A stretch of DNA of 64,000 bases. It comes from Termitomyces sp. T153 (taxonomy: Eukaryota > Basidiomycota > Agaricomycetes > Agaricales > Lyophyllaceae). Each line of letters begins with the position of its first letter. The stretch's first letter is position 1. Below the pieces are notes generated by a model, which searched no databases, was not told the origin of the DNA, and was given only the letters and a program-made list of their open reading frames with translations. The stretch covers positions 62,001 to 126,000 of the forward strand of contig JACKQL020000080.1 of the NCBI GenBank assembly GCA_018296165.2, given 5' to 3'. This document shows, piece after piece, positions 11,488 through 23,698 of this stretch. Both the position numbers and the translations under genes were made by a program.

Positions 11488-14347
11488 ATGGATGTCGATT
11501 ACGAACTGCAGAAACCCCCAAGAAAGGTGTGCTCAATGACTTTCGCTTTTATCAATGAACTCATTATTCTAGCATGGTGTCACCTTCTCTGCCGAGGGAA
11601 CATGGATTGAATTAGCCACAAACATCCGCCGAATACAAAATCATGATGCCTCAGCTCTTTCTTTCGAGGAGAATTACAGGTTTGCATATAACATGGTCCT
11701 ACATAAAGAAGGTAAAATGCTGTATGAAGGGGTCAGGAAACTGGTGGCGGAGAACCTCGACCAGCTCGCCAACGAGAAAATTATCCCTGTTTTCCCGACG
11801 GGAAGCAATAACGATCCTATGCACCGGAGTCAAGAGTCCGATGTCTTTTTGAAAGCTTTACGAAGCGTTTGGGATGACCATGATGGGAACATGGTGAAGT
11901 TAGGGCAGATTTTGAAATATATGGTACGCGACTGATCAACCGACCAGCCTTTCTTTTGGTCTCATCTATATATAAATCTAAGGATCGCGTACACACCAAA
12001 ACCGAAAAAGTCCCAGAGATAGCGGAAGCCGGGCGTCATCTCTTCCTAAGACACATTATACGACCACCAATACAACAGCATATCTGTACAGCAATTCTCA
12101 ATCAAGTTCGATTCGAACGCGACGGGTCGAGTATAAATCGATCACCTGTGAAAGGATGCGTAGAAGTATTCTTAAGGTTGAAGCTTGATGACGATTCCAC
12201 GACGGTTTACCAGCGCGATTTAGAACCGGCATTTTTGAAAGAGAGCGAGGCATTCTACAAAGCGGAAGGAGAGAAATTACTCGAGACATGCGACGCACCC
12301 GAGTTTCTTCGTAGGGTAAGAGTTTCATGGCACTCAGAATATTCAATAACCCCTTCTTATAGGTCGAGGAGCGATTCAACAGCGAAGACTTGCGAACTCA
12401 TCACTATCTGGCCAGTCAAACCGCTTCACCTCTTCGCCAAGTCCTAAAAGACAATCTTCTTACCCCACATCTGTCGAGTGTGATATCACTACCTAATTCA
12501 GGTCTGGAGAACATGATTGACACCCAAAAATTAGACGACTTGGCACGCTTATATCGTCTTTTCACCGATGTTCCCACCGGACTTCCAACCATCAAAAGGG
12601 CGATTAAAGGTTCAATTGCTCGTCGAGGCACTGAGATTAACCGTACATCATTGGGGTTAGACGGGGGAGATGTAGACCCTGCTGCTGAAGAAGAAGATAA
12701 GAAAGGGAAAGGGAAAGCACGATCCACGGGAAAAACAGTAACACATAAGTTGGAACTGGCCTTGAAGTGGGTTCAAGATGTACTTGACCTCCGGGACAGA
12801 TTCGTCACAATATGGGAACATGCCTTTGGTAAGGATCGTGACGTAGAGGGTGCTCTCAATGAGGTAACTTCTCCGTCCATTCTACTTGATGTCGAATCAA
12901 CCTTCATTGTTCTCGATCAGGCTTTCCAAGCGCTTGTAGACAGCAACGAGAACTCTCCCGAGTACATTTCGCTCTTCATCGACGAAAATCTCAAGAAGGG
13001 TCTCAAAGGAGTGAGCAATCATTGCTTTGGAAACTCATTTCACGACTCATTTTACTCAGAAAACTGACGCTGAAGTGGAAATCATTTTGGACAAGACAAT
13101 AACCGTCTTCCGTTTCCTCACTGACAAGGATGTCTTTGAGCGATATTACAAGGGTCACCTCGCCAAGCGTCTCTTACATGCACGATCCGTTTCTGACGAT
13201 GCAGAACGAGGGATGCTCGCGAAACTCAAGGTCGAATGCGGCTTCCAGTTTACGCAAAAGCTGGAAGGCATGTTCCATGACATGAAGATTTCAGTGGAAA
13301 CAATGGAAGCGTATAAAACACACCTTGCCAAAACAACGGTACATATTTGTTGCCGATTCCCACTACCTTACTGATCTTTGCCTTGGTTAGGCTCCCGAAA
13401 TTGATCTTTCCGTCATAGTCATGACGTCGACATTTTGGCCCATTCCACAGACAGTTCCTCCGTGTTCATTTACCCCTGACATGGTAAAGACATGTAAATC
13501 TTTTGAACAATTCTACCTATCGAGGCACTCTGGGCGGCGATTGACATGGCTGCCCTCGCAAGGAAGCGCTGACGTTCGAGTTGCCTTTGATGCTTCAAAG
13601 ATCGAATTGAATGTTTCAACTTATGCATTGGTCATCCTCCTGCAATTCCAAGGTCTTGCATTCGATGCCTTTTTGACGTACTCGGTGAGCTCTTCTAGTT
13701 GTCCTTCTTCCTCACCGTGTCTTGATTTTTGTCAAGGAACTCCGTGACGCTACAAACATTGTAGAGTCTGAATTGCAACGAAATCTCCAGTCATTGGCAT
13801 GTGCTAAGTACAAAATCCTCAAGAAACATCCTCCAGGAAGGGATATTGAAAAAGATGATATTTTCTCCTTCAATGCTGGCTTCACCTCTAACTTGCGCAA
13901 GATCAAGGTTGGTACAGTCGTTTCAAGGGTAGAGTCGGGCGAAGAGAGAAAAGAGACTCGTGATCGCATTGACGAGGAACGGAGACATCAAACAGACGTT
14001 AGTGTGTCATTTCTCAACCCGTATCCTATTGATTATCGCTTTCTTTCTTAAGGCGTGCATTGTCCGCATTATGAAGAACCGCAAACATATGGCCCACAAT
14101 GATTTGATCAATGAGGTAACACGACAGCTATCTGGGCGGTTCCATCCGGATCCTTTGAGTATAAAGAAAAGGATTGAGGGTTTGATTGAGGTAATAACCT
14201 CAGCCTTTTGCTGCGAGTATTGTACTCAAGGTCCTTGTTTCTCAGAGGGAGTATTTGGAACGATGTGAAAATCGCAAATTTTACAATTACTGCGTATGTC
14301 CTAAGGATTTTGGTGGGGTATTCATCACTCACTTTGTCCAGGCTTGA
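11488..14347 (+). CDS. CUL3: Cullin-3, scaffold of BTB-type ubiquitin ligases
   Basis: The spliced protein is close to the 768 residues of human CUL3. Exon 1 is tiny ([13 protein letters not shown]). The next exon holds [20 protein letters not shown], matching the CUL3 N-terminal repeat that binds BTB adaptors. The cullin homology region is clear: [34 protein letters not shown], and [20 protein letters not shown]. The C-terminal winged helix contains [14 protein letters not shown], where the first lysine is the expected NEDD8 attachment site. The protein ends [15 protein letters not shown] then Cys-Ala; the last exon holds one codon plus the stop. An insertion rich in Glu and Lys ([15 protein letters not shown]) sits in the middle of the helical repeats. 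CUL3 with Rbx1 ubiquitinates substrates brought by BTB proteins. Confidence 0.95.
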
Positions 14348-14626
14348 ATATCATTTCTATCATTGTAACATAGCTACCCATCGGACGCCTCGTACTTCAT
14401 ATGTACAACACTGCATGCAAAATACCCCCATACTCTAATTCAAGTATTCTGATATCTGATGAATCATAATATGAGGCCGGTCCGTGGTTCTGTTTCTAAC
14501 GGTCAGCAGCCTTATGTTACAATCGAGATAGATGTTCATTGTATCGTCATTAACAGCTTGAAAAGAGCGATAGCGATAAATAGTGTGAGACTGCTTTAAC
14601 GGTCGGATACAACTGGGACCTGCGCG

Positions 14627-16142
14627 TCAAGCTTGTTTGACCGTTTCGCAATGCTCGTAAGTAAAAGTATCCTTGTCAATGGGTGTCTGCGCCTCAGCGT
14701 CACCCTGAGGAAGTCTCTGCTCCACTTGTCGTCTGTGGTTCGCATGGGCAACTCCAAACTCGTATGCCGCGTGGCTCACGACTGGAAATCTAGGTCAGAA
14801 GAATGCTGGGTGGGTAGCGCAAACCTTACCTCTATCGGAGTCAGTCAAGAAGAGCTCGTAGAGGAATGCCGCGAAGAGCATAGCAGGGATGTTGGTAAGT
14901 GCAGAAATTGCTGAATATGCGTCACCAGCAGCTGTTTTTCCGATCCGTTACTTCATTTTCATACACATGGATTCAACGATTGTCACCTCCTGATCCCCAG
15001 ATGGTCATTGCCATAAGTCGGCCACCAATGTCGCGTGAAGAATTCGCAACCACTGCAAGATAATCAATAACAGACTGTTATGGAAGGAAACAAAACTGAC
15101 GACCCGGAAGCGAAAACCCCCAGATAGCTGTTCCGCTAGGTGATTTGAGGAGTATGAGACGCCAAAATATGTAAGAGGGAATGTATCAACTCACTATGCA
15201 ATCGCGACCATGAAAGGGCCCATGGTCGGTGGAATTAAGGCGTTAGACGAATCAAGGGAAGCCCAAATAACAAGGCCAATGAAGGTATCCTAACTTGGTA
15301 TGAATGATCTGTGGTTGCTAATCGACTGAAAGCTATTTCCCACCGAAACAAACTCATTCAAAAAAGCAAGGCCCTTTGTCTGCCCAGGAAGAAGGTAAAA
15401 CGCAAAGATTCCGGCGAGTCCATTAGGTGTGTATTGCAAGGCCTCAAATTTACCTGCTTTGGTGAGAATGGTTGTACACTCCTCGAAGATAACCTTGTAC
15501 TGAGTGTAGACCAGCAGACACGCAATGTAAGCTCCCAGGATTTGCGCGATGATATATCTTATCCAGATCACTCAGGGTGCATTCGAGGGCACGGGTACGA
15601 AATAACTAACCGAAGGGCTTTCAGTGGTGGAAATCCTTTGAAAACCATGCAAGCAATAGAGACGCAAGGGTTGAAGTGACCTCCTGACGTCCCAGCGCAT
15701 ACACCAAGCGCAAGGAGAATGCCACCCGTGTACCCAAAGCCAATCTGTAAGATAGCTGATTGCAACGATCAGCACAACTCCTTCGATACGCAAGGGCGTA
15801 CTGGTACAAACATGAGAGTCCGGTTGGCGCTTGGCCTGCTGCAACCATGATATTTCCTGTAACCCAGGACGTTTGGGAGCCGATACCTTCATCGATGAAG
15901 TTAGCGCACACTTCCATCCACTTCGCTCCTCGTACGGACCTGCGTACACGTAAAAGAACACTCCTAGCTGATCATGTGTGTCAGCCTCGCATTGCCGCCA
16001 CAATGGATTTCGGCCAACTCACTGCTTCAGCGAAACATTCCACTAACCAATGTATCTCCCTCCTGCTCCTGTGTCTTTCCCATGCCTTGAAAACCGAGAG
16101 ACGGGGCTGGAAATCGCTCCGATAGACAATGGGCGTAGCCAT
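14627..16142 (-). CDS. Aquaporin (MIP family) with divergent pore boxes
   Basis: About 333 residues in roughly eight exons on the minus strand. It starts MATPIVYRSDFQPRLSVFKA and ends HCETVKQA. The MIP fold is clear: LGVFFYVYAGIGSQ in helix 1, then GFGYTGGILLALGVCAGTSG, box 1 SGGHFNPCVSIA, helix RYIIAQILGAYIACLLVY, FAFYLLPGQTKGLAFLNEF, and box 2 VANSSRDIGGRLM. In canonical aquaporins both boxes read NPA. Here box 1 is NPC and box 2 is NSS, with the arginine that follows box 2 retained. The long tail after the last helix is cytosolic and charged. Such channels pass water or small solutes; which ones cannot be told from these boxes. It is convergent with cullin-3 across 279 bp in which I see nothing else. 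Confidence 0.88.
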
Positions 16143-17966
16143 TCTTCAAGTCACGGTTATGCTAGGATTGGGTCGAATCAGAGCTTTCGGAGAAGGTTCC
16201 GATTCCCTCAATTTATAATTTGTGGATGTGCCTCGTCACCCTTAAATCTCATGTCACATCCCTGCGAAATATGTTGTCAACGCCTAATTGTTCATGCCAA
16301 ATCACGTCGTGTTGGAAGGGTACTGCCATATGTAGGCTCTCGAAAGTGAGATCAGGGGGATATCCGTCAGGATCGCATTGACACCCACACGGAAGTGGGA
16401 TATCAGGACGGCATCCAAAATATGGAGATACTCGAGGTGCTGACCATGTTGTTTTGTCCTCATAAGCCCTAGATCTCGGAAGGGTCATGAGACTAACTAT
16501 AGATACTGAAATTCAACGTGACAAAATCTTGAAAAGGATGAGGGAAGTTGATCAAGCTCGAAGTTTTGAACTGGCATATATATACTACTGCTATTTAGCT
16601 CTGCAATAGATGAGTGTTATGTTACTCCCATCTAATTCATATTCGAAGGGCTTGCTGTGAATCTCGAAGAAACTTTGAACGGTTCATTACATGCATTACA
16701 CGCGGCCCGATCACGAGTTGGATGACGGGTACAGTTGGTCATTGGACCAATGGAATGGAAGCAAATTCATACATGATCATGCATCGATCATGTGTCAGGC
16801 ACATCATCTGGAGAAAAATGATCTAAGCAATATGTATACATACAGAATGTATGGACAAAAGTGGAGACGAAGTTCCGGCCCGCGGTCCTTAGCCCAAAAC
16901 TGATTTTCTTCTAATTCAGGCTAACATCCGGAAGAAATATTTTTGGGAGCCAAAGTTAGAGAATGAAATCCCCTTTTCTCGGAGAAACCTACAGGTAGCC
17001 ATGCCAATGCCGAACCGTTATCGGGCTCAACTCCAAGTCCTGTCCTTCACATCGCAAGTTGACCTTGCAAGTGTGCAATGAACGCATTGAACTTGATAAA
17101 TAATGAGGATATTGTCAGTCTTTGAATGTGTGTACTTCGGATGGAAGACTGCACACAATATAATCCAATGTCTAAATCGTACCCCCATTGTGTATGAGTG
17201 CAGAAAACAAACATCTCAGGACGAGATTCTCAACTGAAATGATAGGTACTGTTAATTGCTCTCATTTGTTGAAGTCAATCACATAATCATTTGAGGCGCG
17301 AGCTGGACTTGGACCGGACAGCGCTCATGAAGTTGGCGACACTTAACGACGGCATCGTTAATACTAGTCCGATTCTTGGCTTAGCTAATGTACATAGTAA
17401 CAATGGTTTCTAAATATTCAGAAACTCAGAGGTTTCTAGAGAAAAGGAGGTTTCCAAATAGTCTAAACAGGAGGTGGCGCCATACCGTATTTGGCCATTT
17501 TCTGCCACAGGTCAACACAATATATACTCGACGTATCGTGATTCCTTATCCGATGCTTCCCGTGTTCCATCGAGAAGCGCTCTCTCAAACAAATATCGCT
17601 TCTGCTGAACCCATACATTTAAACCTGTAGAAATTATGGTAGATTTTGTGTCTCCGCTCTCACGTCCATAAGGATCGAACTCTAGAAGGGATCAACCGGT
17701 GACGGGCCGACCAGAGGCGGAGACAACTCCGGATTATGTGTGTTCACATCACATCTGTATCTGCTCTTCATAAATTACTGCCGGGTTTCCACTCTCCAAC
17801 AATTAACATCGAAAAGTCCATCAGGATTATATCCTGACGGATAAGTTTGTAAAATAGTTGATGTGAGGCCTCGACACCCGCAAGGTGGTTGTCATTTGTT
17901 ACCTTGCGGATTGTCGAAAACAGCCGGCCTCTGGCAATTCTAATCAAATCAATAAAGTAGGCTAAA
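16143..17966. other. Intergenic region, 1.8 kb
   Basis: The upstream region of the aquaporin and the 3' flank of the ER DnaJ gene. The longest open frames (for example 80 codons at 17,388) lack motifs and splice partners. I see no transposon ends, tRNA or repeats. Confidence 0.45.
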
Positions 17967-19725
17967 TTACAACTCGTCATGGTCACTACCCGAAATGTGG
18001 AATGCTTCTGCCAGTTCTGTCCAATGGATTAGTTAATCACTACATGATACTGCGAGAGAATAGATGGATGGCCAAGAAAATAACAAATAATTTATCTGAG
18101 GAAAAATAGGAAATAACTTACTTCGTCGGGTTTGCGGTGAAACCTCTACTGGGAGAACCACATTGTACTCGACAAATAAATCTCCATGTGTCGATTGTTC
18201 AAATACAGGCATTCCCTCCCCCCTGATCGTTTGTACAAACCCTGAAGAATAGGCTCAATGAGGATCGACAATGCGACACCGTAAGAACGTACCTGGTTGT
18301 GTGACACCCTTTCTAACAAGACGTACTATGTGTCCATCAAGATGGGTCAAATTGCGTTCGAAACCAAGAAGAGCCTGACATAAGGACTATGACGACAAAA
18401 AGCAGAACTTGACTAAGGCAATGACGCACCTCGTCAATTCCGATAGTTTCTTTCCAGTAGAGGCTGCTCTCCTTCCTGCGCCAGCCTCCCTTATCCTTTC
18501 TAGTCCGGACTCTGATTATGATATCGCCTGGCTCCCAATCTGGACTTTCGTCGGATTCTCCCTCGAAGGCAATTTCGTGGCCTTCAGGTATCCCAGGGGT
18601 GACTTCGAGAGTGTAATCCGCAGTATGCTCCACAACCTTCTGGCCGCCACAATGAGGACACTGCTTCTTTATGACTTTTCCACGACCGCCACAATCACTG
18701 CAAGTTACTTGACTTTGCGCTACCATGCCTGGGAAGATCTAGCGAGGATGATAGTCACGACGCAAGTGTACAAAGGAAGGGGGCCTTACCTGTTGTTTAA
18801 CGAGTCGCACACCTGATCCACTACACGCCGAGCAGGTGTGAATGTCGCCATCAGACGCTGCACCGGAACCTCGACAATGATCACAAAGGATACGTTTCTT
18901 TGCCCTGAACTGGACACAGAGTCAAAAAAGTAGGCGATATTCACAGAACACGGGCCTACTTCAATACTTGCTCCTGTGTAGCTGGAATGATAATTGATGA
19001 GTCTTATCGAAATCACTATCACTATTCTCTACTTACACGTCCTCTAATGGAACTTCGAACTCAGAAACAGAAGAGGGTCCACGGCGAGTTTGTTGTTGTT
19101 GGTCTGTAACTCCATGTGGAACTGATGATAATGAACCTCCTTGATGACTTACGACCACCACCAAAAAAGCTTTGGAATATATCAAACGGGTTGGCATGGT
19201 GCTGTCCACCTTCGTGTGCTTTCAGGCCCTCCTACATATATATGTTATTAGAAAATTTCATTTGAAAGCGGGCGACTGCAGTCAGCCTTGCATTCATCAT
19301 GGCTCACCTCTCCGTATTGGTCATATATCGAACGTTTCTAAACATGTGAGAAGCGTTATGTCTGATGAGACATGTCAGAACTTACAGTGGAGTCGGAAAG
19401 AACCTCGTATGCTGATTGAATAATTCAGTGACTTGGGCTCAATACAGCTATCGTTTAGTTGCCTCACCATGCGCAATTTCCACGAATTTGTCGGCTGCAG
19501 CAGGTTCCTTGTTCTTATCCGGATGATATTTCTTGCTCAGTTTCTTGTATGCATGTCTGATGTCTCTCTCTGAGGCGGATTTGTGCACTAGATCAGCAAA
19601 AAAATCAGAAAGCACGCGTCTGGCAGATCGCTAAGCTCCAAAAACATACAGCCGAGAACCTTGTAGAGATCAGCGGCAGCAGCAAAAGTGACAAATAACA
19701 GGACCAAAAAATAAGCCGAAAGCAT
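17967..19725 (-). CDS. SCJ1: ER-lumenal DnaJ co-chaperone ending in HDEL
   Basis: Spliced minus-strand gene, about 370 residues. It opens with a signal peptide ([20 protein letters not shown]). A J domain follows ([20 protein letters not shown]), with the HPD triad that stimulates Hsp70. A Gly/Phe stretch ([13 protein letters not shown]) leads to a zinc-binding domain with CxxCxGxG repeats ([24 protein letters not shown]). The C-terminal substrate domains carry [13 protein letters not shown] and [15 protein letters not shown]. The last short exon reads [15 protein letters not shown] and stops, so the protein carries a perfect HDEL retrieval signal. This is the arrangement of yeast Scj1, a partner of the lumenal Hsp70 Kar2/BiP in protein folding and ER quality control. 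Its promoter is shared with the divergent gene at 19,910. Confidence 0.93.
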
Positions 19726-19909
19726 GATAACGAGAATGAGACCCCACAAGGGGAGGTCAAGTTCACAGCAGCAGAAGAGTTGTACCTTAACTCGAAATTT
19801 CGGTCTACGTGTAGCTGTGTCACGTGATAACGTGATTGTCAAATTTGGACATATTTCATCGAGTGTCTGAGAATTGGACCACAACGCAGTACCCTGCAAT
19901 ACATCCCCC
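19726..19909. promoter_or_regulatory. Short bidirectional promoter region
   Basis: 184 bp separate the start codons of the ER DnaJ gene (minus) and the mitochondrial-type gene (plus), so both promoters must lie here or overlap the 5' ends. No clear TATA box or known operator is visible. Confidence 0.55.
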
Positions 19910-21514
19910 ATGCTCACCAATCGAATATTGCGCATTCAACGTCTCTCGACAAAAATACGTGAATACTCTTCTCACGCACAAGCAACGTATCCATTCACCA
20001 AACTTCGAGGTACGCGTGCTTCCTGGACCAGCAGTGGTAATGTATATATCGTTCTCAAATGGAACTCTCAGCCTATCCATTTCGCATATCTCCCGAAGAT
20101 GCAATTGTTCAGATTGCGCCGTATGCCTCTTATGTCTGTATGTTTCAACAATTCCTTGGATCACTTGGAGCGCGATTTCTTCCGGGATTTGGTTTCGAGC
20201 CACTGCGGCCAGTACGGATTACACCTGTGTACTTTCCTGGATGGTTCATTGATGCCGAGGTATCGGCTGATTTCAACTTGAAGAATGTCCTGGTTCGTCT
20301 TTCTGACTAGTTTTGTCTAATGGTGCTGACGCCCGCTGCCGAAGAGTAGGGGATCTGGTATCACCCAGGCTTCGTATGTAACAGCTCGTGTACTATGAAT
20401 GATTCATCGTTGAATCTTTACCAGATACTTACCAGGTCTTCACTACCACTCCTGTCCTATGATCAAGGTTCCTGACAAGTCATAGGGTCTGACTTCCGAG
20501 TGCTTTCTTGGGTCTCTTACCGTTTCGACGGAGGCCCTGATCCTGTACCGTTCACTGAAGAGCTTACACGTCAACACGGTGTTGATGTGACTTGCATACC
20601 TTATACTATCTCACCTTTCGCGGCCTTCGATTTCGTACAGTCTGTAACCGATCCTGTCCAATTGCACGAAAACGTCAGCTTCGTCCCCTCATCCATTCAT
20701 ACGGGCATGGTCTGTATGTTGCCTACGTTCATCCTGCTTTACATTGATCATTTTTTTACTTGTATAGTTCGCGGCGTATCCCGTCCTATTTCCGCTCTAT
20801 CTTGCACAGTACGAATATCCTTTTCCAGGAAACGAACGACTAGTAACCTTCTTCCTTGAAGCCGCCACACTTAACGTCAGCCTATTCTTTCTGGCTCATA
20901 CTTTTGTTGACACGTATGTAGGGTCGAATTCAGACAGAAAAAATAGTTTCAGGCGAGGTTCTGCGTGATCGCTTCACGCGTGATAACTTCCCTCAATACT
21001 TTATTGATTTAACCCATAAACTGGACGACATGGACGTGCCCTGCATGCGAGGTCGTCCAGATTACTTCTTTCGATTCGATGGTTTCAAATTTTTACAACA
21101 GCGACAAATTGCTCCGATGATGGACTGTTGGCTTAATGATGCTGTCGCCACCTCTGGTGTTGGGCAGGAATTGGCGAAAAGGAGTGGTATACTTACATCG
21201 GATGCTGATCCCCGCATACGGCCGTTTACCGTTGAAGAACGAAAAGCTGTTCAAAGCTGGCTCGCGCTTAGCGAAAAAATTGAGTCACTGACAAGGATTC
21301 TTGAGGTGTGTTTTTCCGCTATTCTGCAGTTCTTGTTTATGTCAATGCTAATCATATACGAAAGTCTCTGCAGAAGACTCTTGTCACTCAACTTGTGCGA
21401 GATAAACGTGACAACGCGATCAAGAGCCTTGAACACAAAATTGCGGAGCTTAAGGCAAAACAGAACGCAGTCACACCACAATGGTGGGAAGAATGGCGAC
21501 ATATATCACAGTAG
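19910..21514 (+). CDS. Uncharacterised protein with predicted mitochondrial presequence
   Basis: Spliced gene of roughly 410 residues. Exon 1 encodes an Arg/Ser-rich, acid-poor leader (MLTNRILRIQRLSTKIREYS) typical of a mitochondrial targeting sequence. A GT-AG intron then joins it to AYPFRISPEDAIVQIAPYAS. Later landmarks are VYFPGWFIDAEVSA, DFVQSVTDPVQLHENVSF, GEVLRDRFTRDNFPQYF and MRGRPDYFFRFDGFKFL. The C-terminus is a charged helix ending PQWWEEWRHISQ. I do not recognise a catalytic motif or a named family. The presequence call rests on composition alone. Next comes the WSS1-type gene in the same direction, 126 bp away. Confidence 0.72.
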
Positions 21515-21640
21515 CCCGTAGTCTACGTCTTTTGACAAATTGCAAGTTCATGTTCTCGCTTTTATCGCCATTGGTCACATCACGTGTCCATAACTGATTT
21601 GAATGAAGAGCTGCTTTGGTTAACCCATACACTCCAAACC

Positions 21641-23519
21641 ATGGTGCATCACCGGCTGAACGGAAAGGAGACCAATCCGAATCCGCATATCAACTTTGTT
21701 TCCTCTCTTCATCGAATAGATAGCTCGGAACAGGAATCAGCGCGACAACTTCTGCGTGGTCTGGCGGCACAAGTCCGCCCGATCATGAAATCTCACGGCT
21801 TCTCTGTGAACAGTCTCGAGGAGGTGTGTTGATTCATGATCAATAGATACAGAAGATTCATCTTTCCAGTATGAGTACAACGAGGTATTCGCAGGCCGAA
21901 ATTGGAATGCTGGTGAAACCATCGGTGCGTTGAGTTCGTTGAGTCAATCGGCCAATTTGTCGAATTCGAGAAGAGCTTGTCTTGCGCAGGCCAAATGGGA
22001 CCTTCCTACCGGCTTCCTGGCTGATGAGCACTCTTTGTCATGAGGTTCGTTTGACTGACTGGTTTCAGCTGCAGGAAACTCATTGAAGCTTACAGCTGGC
22101 GCACATAAAGGTACATATATATACCTTCGAGTTGTTTGGGCGGGACAAACTAACTATTTACAGCACATGAATCATGGTCCAGATTTCCAAGTTCTGTGGA
22201 AGCAACTGCGTACAGAAGTACGTGTTTTGCAGGATAAGGGATACTACGGCGATGGTAGGTTTCCCTTGTTCAGATATAGGATCTTTTTTGAAACTTTATA
22301 CCTTCCTTGCTAGGTTATTGGTCATCTGGGACGCGTCTGGGCGACTCTGCTAAAGTGACTGGACAAGGGATAGAACCGGGAGAGTTGCCAGAATATCTGG
22401 TACGTCCTAGATTAGACCGAATCCACTTTGGGCGCACCATAGGTAACCTGTGCAGTGCGGTGGTGCGCAGACGCGCAGGCGTCCTACAGCTACGAGAACT
22501 CGCCGTCCGCGCAAGCCTCGCAACACGACCATAACGCCGTCAAATTCGACAGGCAGACAAACCATCAAGCCTCGCAAAGCAGGTTCAAGAATAACATCCA
22601 AGAATGTTTTCGTAGGGCAAGGTTCGAGCTTGATGGACGATGCGATGGATGGGAAAGCCAAGGGAACTGGATTTGGCAAACGAGCCAGCAGGTTTGTGAC
22701 GCTCTGCATTAAGTTCTACAGATGATAGGGACTTCCGTTATTCCAAGTAATCGTGCTCGGGAAGAACGCGCCTTGGCTACGGAGCGGCGCCTCCTCGCTT
22801 TACAGAATCAAACGAAAGGTTGGTCTTCGTTCGTATTTTAACGTTCAGAGACTTATCAAACATAGTGTCCTCTAGTTCAAGCGCTCCTGACCACGTTAGT
22901 GAAACAGAAACTGATTCTGATCATGAAGAGGTGGAGATTGTTGAGACGAATAATGACCGTCGAGAAGCACTTTTAACGTCCAACGAGAATGAAGATCTAG
23001 AGCAACTTAAATCGGGTAGTCTATGGGAGTCCTTTGAAAATGACTTTGTCTTTGAGCCGCAAATACACTCTGCGCAAGTATCAAGTAGTGTTTGCGGTTT
23101 TGACATTGCATCTGGTTCAACCAATAGACCATTGAAAGCTGAATGCAAGCGAAAGATGCCTGTATCGGATGATGGTATTGGTCTGTCCCCATGTTATGTT
23201 TACGGTTTTTCTGATATAATTTAATTTTTTCGTTACAGAAGTTTTACCGGCCCCAAAGGCTGCGAGGATATCCCGTAGTAGTGTGCTAGATAGACGAACA
23301 GGAACAACGGAACATATTCAACCAGCTTTAGAGCGCTCTGCTTCGCTCACACCTACAACGTGGGCCTGCCTAGTCTGTACTTTGTGAGTTTGACTATTGT
23401 GATGCACCGAACCACGAGATGACGATGACTGGATGACTTATAGAGAAAATCAACCTGAGCATCTTGCCTGTTCAGTCTGCGCAACGCCTAGAGGAGAACA
23501 ATCTTGGACTCCACGTTGA
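21641..23519 (+). CDS. WSS1: WSS1-type DNA-dependent metalloprotease (WLM domain)
   Basis: Spliced protein of roughly 500 residues. The WLM domain starts after MVHHRLNGKET and includes SSEQESARQLLRGLAAQV and FAGRNWNAGE. Three small exons join to give the zinc-protease site HELAHIKHMNHGPDF, an HExxH motif with the third histidine four residues on. A basic region follows (RRRPTATRTRRPRKPR), then the acidic hydrophobic patch EEVEIVETNND, which resembles a SUMO-interacting motif. The C-terminus has a RanBP2-type zinc finger (WACLVCTLENQPEHLACSVC). Wss1 and SPRTN proteases cut proteins crosslinked to DNA, often in SUMO-dependent pathways. An upstream in-frame extension begins only with GTG, so the ATG at 21,641 is chosen. 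The protein ends GEQSWTPR. Confidence 0.92.
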
Positions 23520-23698
23520 TCCAACATACACAATCTCAATCAAGCTGATACTCCTTCCTAGTTCGTTCATTGTAGTACATTACATGATATCAATCCTCTG
23601 AGTGATAAGACAATTACGTCGTTTAGCGCCAGCACCTTTTGAAGATATCAATCAGACCAGCAATTATTCTAGGCAAAGTAACTCCCAAGCGAGACCAC

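Noticed and set aside
16143..17966. Possible gene at 17,388-17,630
   Set aside because: 80-codon frame without homology, introns or conserved residues.
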